Source of the DNA: Gammaproteobacteria bacterium
GTDB lineage: Bacteria; Pseudomonadota; Gammaproteobacteria; Pseudomonadales; Halomonadaceae
Direction of reading: 5' to 3'
DNA: 9,584 nucleotides
Assembly: GCA_023485185.1 (NCBI GenBank)
Contig: JAMCZP010000334.1
Span: 1-9,584 of the forward strand
Within the stretch, counting starts at the first letter, position 1. Each line of letters starts with the position of its first letter. Under the pieces are notes generated by a model. That model did not search any database. It saw only the letters and a list, made by a program, of their open reading frames with translations, and had not been told where the DNA came from. The position numbers and the translations under genes were made by a program. Positions 6,083 to 9,584 of this stretch are shown here, one piece after another.

Positions 6083-7063
6083 ATGAAACGCCATGTATTT
6101 TCCACCGCAGCCTTCTCTGGCGCGATGATTGCTGCGGCAACGTTTGCTTCACCAGCAGTTGCCCAGGATCGCTACATCACCATCGGTACGGGTGGCCAAA
6201 CCGGCGTTTATTACGTCGTAGGTCAGTCGGTTTGCCGTATGGTTAACCGTGGCAGTGATGACCACAGTATCCGCTGTAATGCGCCTTCTACCGGTGGTTC
6301 AGTCGCCAACGTTAACGGCATGAAGAGCGGCGAGCTAGACATGGGCGTTGTTCAGTCTGATGTTCAATACCGCGCTTACAACGGCGAAGCGAACTTCGAA
6401 GAAGAGGGCGCTTGGGAAGACATGCGTGCTGTGTTCACCATGCACGGTGAGCCGCTAACCGTTGTTGCTCGTGCCGACTCCGGCATTGAGAACATCAGCG
6501 ATTTCCCTGGCAAGCGTGTCAACATCGGTAACCCAGGCTCTGGTCAGCGCAACACCATGGATGTCGTCATGGATGCGTTCGGCTGGGATGAAGACACCTT
6601 CGCACTGGCTTCACAGCTTGATGCCGCTGAGCAGGCCGCTGCACTGTCCGACAACAACATCGACGCCATGGTTTACGTAGTTGGTCACCCGAACGGCTCT
6701 ATCCAAGAAGCAACGACTACTATCGATGCTCGCTTAGTGCCTGTGACTGGCGATGAGATCGACGCACTGGTGGAAGAGTATCCCTACTACACGCGTTCGG
6801 TCATCCCTGGCGGCCTGTATCGCGGTAATGACGAAGACGTTGAAACCTTCGGTGTTGCTGCCACGTTTGTTTCTTCTACAGATGTAGATGAAGACGTTAT
6901 CTACGAAACGGTCAAAGCCGTTTTTGAAAACTTCGATCGTTTCAAGCGCCTGCATCCTGCGTTTGAAAACCTGAACGAAGAAGACATGATCTCTGACGGT
7001 TTAACTGCTCCGCTTCACGACGGTGCGGCGCGTTACTACCGTGAGCGTGGCTGGATCGAATAA
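6083..7063 (+). CDS. TAXI family TRAP transporter periplasmic binding protein
   Basis: A 326-residue preprotein with a Sec signal peptide ending at AVA (residue 27), then the mature domain opening ITIGTGGQTGVYYVVGQSVCRMV, typical of TAXI (TRAP-associated extracytoplasmic immunogenic) receptors. Other family landmarks are STGGSVANVNGMKSGELDMGVVQSD, the inter-lobe GKRVNIGNPGSGQR, and a C-terminal LHDGAARYYRERGW. The cysteines in SVCRMV and SIRCNA are about 17 residues apart and could be a disulfide. TAXI proteins bind carboxylates such as glutamate or 2-oxoglutarate in studied cases; the ligand here is unknown. AGAGGTG (6071-6077) places the start at the ATG 6083 rather than the GTG 6077 inside it. 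Very acidic. The matching fused permease follows 166 bases downstream. Confidence 0.92.
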   Translation: MKRHVFSTAAFSGAMIAAATFASPAVAQDRYITIGTGGQTGVYYVVGQSVCRMVNRGSDDHSIRCNAPSTGGSVANVNGMKSGELDMGVVQSDVQYRAYNGEANFEEEGAWEDMRAVFTMHGEPLTVVARADSGIENISDFPGKRVNIGNPGSGQRNTMDVVMDAFGWDEDTFALASQLDAAEQAAALSDNNIDAMVYVVGHPNGSIQEATTTIDARLVPVTGDEIDALVEEYPYYTRSVIPGGLYRGNDEDVETFGVAATFVSSTDVDEDVIYETVKAVFENFDRFKRLHPAFENLNEEDMISDGLTAPLHDGAARYYRERGWIE

Positions 7064-7070
7064 GCGCTAC

Positions 7071-7106
7071 GTAGCAACGTAAAGGTCGGTAGCAACGTAA
7101 AGATCG
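7071..7106. repeat. Tandem duplication of an 18-bp unit
   Basis: Two adjacent copies, 7071-7088 and 7089-7106, of the unit GTAGCAACGTAAAGRTCG differ at one base only (G or A). They begin eight bases after the TAXI stop. A 10-bp palindrome GCTACGTAGC (7066-7075) overlaps the left edge. There are only two units without spacers, so it is not a CRISPR array; it may be a recent slippage duplication or a paired binding site. Confidence 0.85.
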
Positions 7107-7109
7107 ACA

Positions 7110-7126
7110 GGTGAACACTGTTCACC
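7110..7126. promoter_or_regulatory. Perfect 17-bp palindrome
   Basis: GGTGAACA-C-TGTTCACC has perfect 8-bp arms around one base. On DNA this looks like a dimeric regulator operator; as RNA the one-base centre would need opening to form a loop. It lies between the tandem repeat and the large stem-loop. Confidence 0.5.
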
Positions 7127-7136
7127 GCCAGTAGTA

Positions 7137-7179
7137 AAGCGCGGGCACCAGGTAATTGATAACCCAGGTGTCCGCGCTT
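7137..7179 (+). terminator. Long stem-loop after the TAXI gene, attenuator- or stabiliser-like
   Basis: AAGCGCGGGCACC (7137-7149) pairs with GGTGTCCGCGCTT (7167-7179): 13 continuous pairs with one G-T, around a 17-base loop that can form a further 3-bp stem. The following bases CTTGTTG are only weakly U-rich, so termination is likely partial. It occupies the same place, between binding protein and permease genes, as the stem-loop at 3852-3883. Confidence 0.6.
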
Positions 7180-7188
7180 CTTGTTGAA

Positions 7189-7207
7189 AGCGCTGATTGT
7201 CAGCGCT
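7189..7207 (+). promoter_or_regulatory. Second hairpin just upstream of the fused permease gene
   Basis: AGCGCTGA (7189-7196) and TCAGCGCT (7200-7207) are perfect 8-bp arms with a 3-base loop TTG, ending 22 bases before the ATG at 7230 and 10 before the ribosome-binding CAGGG. AGCGCTGA also recurs directly at 7202-7209. It could influence translation or act with the preceding stem-loop. Confidence 0.55.
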
Positions 7208-7229
7208 GACCATTAGGCAGGGCAAGCTT

Positions 7230-9584
7230 ATGCGTGATGACAAACAACCTTCGGCGGCCACTGAAAGTGAGCTAGAGGATATGGTCGCTTCTAGCGATTC
7301 AGGTGCAAGAAAGCCTGTAGGGGTGCCGGGTAAACTGTTGGTAAGTATTGCGGCGATTTGGTCGCTGTTTCAGCTCTGGATTGCCTCGCCACTCCCGTAT
7401 TTATTTCGCTTTGGCGTCTTCAGCGCGACTGAAGCGCGCTCTATTCATTTAGCGTTTGCGCTATTTCTCGCGTTTATGGCCTATCCTGCGCTTAAGCGTT
7501 CTCCTAGAGATCGTATTCCATTGCAGGACTGGGCATTCGCCGCCGTGGCTACTTTTTGCGGTGCTTATCTATTCTTGTTTTATTCCGATTTAGCACAGCG
7601 ACCGGGTCGGCCAATTACCCAAGACATTGTGATTGGGGTGGTCGGTATTCTTATGCTGCTGGAAGCGACTCGACGTGCTCTCGGGCCACCGTTAATGGTG
7701 GTAGCCGCTGTTTTTATTGCTTACTCGCTGTTTGGCCCTTATATGCCCGGCATTTTGGCCCACCGAGGGGTGAGTTTAGGCGGCTTGATTAATCACCAGT
7801 GGCTAGGCACTCAAGGGGTATTTGGGATCGCGCTGGGTGTCTCGACGAGTTTTGTGTTCCTATTTGTGTTGTTCGGTGCGCTGCTCGATAAAGCAGGGGC
7901 AGGTAACTATTTTATTAAAGTCGCCTTCTCGATGTTGGGGCACTTTAAAGGTGGCCCGGCCAAGGCTGCGGTGGTTGCATCTGGGCTAACCGGTTTGATC
8001 TCAGGGTCGTCGATTGCCAATACGGTAACTACGGGTACCTTTACGATCCCGATGATGAAACGCGTTGGCTTTAGTGCAGAAAAAGCCGGGGCCGTTGAAG
8101 TGGCTTCTTCTGTTAATGGTCAAATTATGCCGCCAGTCATGGGCGCAGCAGCGTTTTTGATGGTGGAATACGTTGGCATTCCCTATGTTGAAGTTATTAA
8201 GCACGCTTTTTTACCTGCGATTATTTCTTATATTGCGTTGATCTATATCGTTCACCTTGAAGCGTTAAAGGCGGACATGAAAGGGCTGCCTTCAAGCAAC
8301 CCTGTGCGCCCTCTGCTGAATAAAGTCCTTGGTTTCATGACCGGGCTGATTTTGTTCATGGCACTTTCATTTGCCGTTTATTACGGGCTTGGTTGGCTTA
8401 AACCAGTGTTGGGCGATGCGACCCCTTGGGTCGTCTCAATAGGCTTGACCGTGGTGTATATCGGTTTATTAAAAGTCAGCTCCAACTACCCGGAGCTTGA
8501 GCTAGACGATCCAAAATCAGCGGTGGTAACGCTGCCGCAAACACGTCCTACGGTAATGGTTGGCCTACACTATATTCTGCCGGTGATTGTATTGGTGTGG
8601 TGTTTGATGGTGGAGCGTATGTCGCCAGGGCTATCGGCATTTTGGGCAACCATGTTTATGATCTTCATCATGGTGACTCAGCGTCCGATTATTGCTTTTT
8701 TCCGAGGCCATAGTAAGTTCGCTGCGGACGTCAAAGAGGGTTTTAAAGACCTGTGGGATGGCCTTGTTGCCGGTGCCCGTAACATGATCGGTATCGGTAT
8801 TGCCACTGCCGCCGCGGGTATCATTGTGGGCGCTGTATCACAAACTGGGGTTGGCTTGGTGCTGGCGGATGTCGTGGAGATTCTCTCAGGTGGCAACCTG
8901 ATGATGATTCTGCTGCTTACTGCACTACTTAGTCTGATTCTGGGTATGGGGCTGCCGACCACTGCAAACTACATCGTGGTGTCTGCACTTATGGCGCCAG
9001 TGATTGTAGTGCTGGGCCAGCAAAACGGACTGATTGTGCCGCTGATCGCCGTGCATCTGTTTGTGTTCTACTTCGGTATTATGGCGGATGTGACGCCTCC
9101 CGTGGGGTTGGCCTCATTCGCTGCTGCGGCGGTATCCGGTGGGGATCCGCTACGTACCGGCTTCCAGGCGTTCTATTACAGTCTCCGCACAGCAGCACTA
9201 CCATTCCTGTTTATTTTTAATACCGACCTTTTGTTGATCGATGTCACGGTAATACAGGGGATAATGGTATTTATTATAGCCACGGTGGCGATGCTGATAT
9301 TCGCGGCAGGTACCCAAGGCTATATGTTGGTTCGTAGCCGTTGGTATGAGTCGCTGCTGCTATTGCTAGTGGCATTTGCGCTATTCCGCCCCGGCTTCTG
9401 GATGGATAAGATCCATGATCCCTATGAATCCGTGCCTCCGGCCCAGTTTGCCGAAGCCCTGGGGAGCGTTGAAGACGGTAGCAACCTACGGGTGCAGATT
9501 GCAGGCGAGAACGATTACGGCGACCCAATGACGACCTATATTCTGGTGCCGGTGCCGCGTGGCGATACCGCTGAAGAGCGTATG
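7230..9584 (+). CDS. TRAP transporter fused 4TM/12TM permease (DctQ-DctM fusion, C-terminal DUF3394 region; 3' end outside window)
   Basis: A single frame runs from ATG 7230 to the last base: 785 codons with no stop, so the C-terminus is missing. A hydrophilic tail of ~34 residues precedes a DctQ-like helix bundle (about 36-165) and a DctM-like core (to ~630). Core landmarks are LISGSSIANTVTTGTFTIP (S258-N264), IMPP (299-302), LGMGLPTTANYIV (571-583) and DVTPPVGLASFAAAAVSGGD (from D620), the two symmetric loops that form the transport site in this family. After ~630 comes the segment usually annotated DUF3394 in fused TAXI permeases: further helices, then a soluble part. CAGGG (7218-7222) lies seven bases before the ATG. 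It works with the TAXI receptor encoded upstream; Na+ or H+ coupling is inferred. Confidence 0.92.
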   Translation, partial: MRDDKQPSAATESELEDMVASSDSGARKPVGVPGKLLVSIAAIWSLFQLWIASPLPYLFRFGVFSATEARSIHLAFALFLAFMAYPALKRSPRDRIPLQDWAFAAVATFCGAYLFLFYSDLAQRPGRPITQDIVIGVVGILMLLEATRRALGPPLMVVAAVFIAYSLFGPYMPGILAHRGVSLGGLINHQWLGTQGVFGIALGVSTSFVFLFVLFGALLDKAGAGNYFIKVAFSMLGHFKGGPAKAAVVASGLTGLISGSSIANTVTTGTFTIPMMKRVGFSAEKAGAVEVASSVNGQIMPPVMGAAAFLMVEYVGIPYVEVIKHAFLPAIISYIALIYIVHLEALKADMKGLPSSNPVRPLLNKVLGFMTGLILFMALSFAVYYGLGWLKPVLGDATPWVVSIGLTVVYIGLLKVSSNYPELELDDPKSAVVTLPQTRPTVMVGLHYILPVIVLVWCLMVERMSPGLSAFWATMFMIFIMVTQRPIIAFFRGHSKFAADVKEGFKDLWDGLVAGARNMIGIGIATAAAGIIVGAVSQTGVGLVLADVVEILSGGNLMMILLLTALLSLILGMGLPTTANYIVVSALMAPVIVVLGQQNGLIVPLIAVHLFVFYFGIMADVTPPVGLASFAAAAVSGGDPLRTGFQAFYYSLRTAALPFLFIFNTDLLLIDVTVIQGIMVFIIATVAMLIFAAGTQGYMLVRSRWYESLLLLLVAFALFRPGFWMDKIHDPYESVPPAQFAEALGSVEDGSNLRVQIAGENDYGDPMTTYILVPVPRGDTAEERM

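Noticed and set aside
2822..7063. TAXI system as a duplicate of the neighbouring DctP system
   Set aside because: The two binding proteins belong to different families with different motifs, and one permease is split while the other is fused.
7071..7106. Tandem repeat as a CRISPR fragment
   Set aside because: The units are directly adjacent with no spacers, only two copies exist and no cas gene is present.
7067..7261. 64-codon minus-strand ORF across the TAXI-permease gap
   Set aside because: It consists of the tandem repeat and hairpin arms and runs into the permease start; the repeated VATDLYVAT ending is an artefact of the 18-bp duplication.
8678..9528. Minus-strand ORFs at 8678-8962 and 9274-9528
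   Set aside because: Both lie opposite the fused permease gene, whose motifs are continuous through the same region, and both have low-complexity compositions typical of antisense shadows.

Overview
The window looks like chromosomal DNA of a moderately halophilic gammaproteobacterium, probably Halomonas or a close relative. This is inferred from two adjacent TRAP uptake systems, strongly acidic exported binding proteins (the mature TAXI protein has about 50 Asp/Glu against about 21 Lys/Arg by hand count) and codon use of moderately high GC. No rRNA, tRNA, phage, IS element or CRISPR array was seen, and nothing points to recent horizontal transfer. The genus is an inference; a database search would settle it.

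Layout. 1-1051 (+): the 3' end of an ABC-transporter ATPase gene with a TOBE domain, followed two bases later by a Tat-type exported DUF192 protein. 1048-1920 (-): an EamA/DMT 10-helix exporter, convergent with the DUF192 gene and sharing the tetranucleotide TTAG with its stop codon. 1921-2239: an intergenic stretch with no firm gene. 2240-2647 (+): a zinc-binding GFA/CENP-V-like protein. 2822-5674 (+): a complete three-gene TRAP transporter (DctP binding protein, DctQ small membrane subunit, DctM large membrane subunit). 5675-6082: a 408-base regulatory-looking gap rich in direct and inverted repeats. 6083-7063 (+): a TAXI-type TRAP binding protein. 7230-end (+): its fused DctQM (4TM/12TM) permease, open to the window edge. 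This 785-codon reading frame has no stop in the window and its C-terminal part continues outside.

How the genes work together. Each TRAP system pairs a periplasmic binding protein with a secondary permease driven by an ion gradient (Na+ in characterised members), which suits a salt-loving organism. The substrates cannot be read from the sequence. The two systems belong to different lineages (DctP with separate Q and M; TAXI with fused QM), so they are neighbours rather than a tandem duplication.

The most interesting non-coding signal is a shared design. In both operons a long stem-loop lies between the binding-protein gene and the membrane-subunit gene (3852-3883 and 7137-7179), as expected if partial termination or 3'-end protection keeps the binding protein in excess. 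The second gap also holds an 18-bp tandem repeat, a 17-bp perfect palindrome and a second hairpin. The leader of the TAXI gene carries a perfect 15-bp palindrome plus a further direct copy of its half-site close to the start codon, a good candidate operator. I saw no convincing new defence or biosynthetic system; the novelty, if any, is in the control of these transporters.
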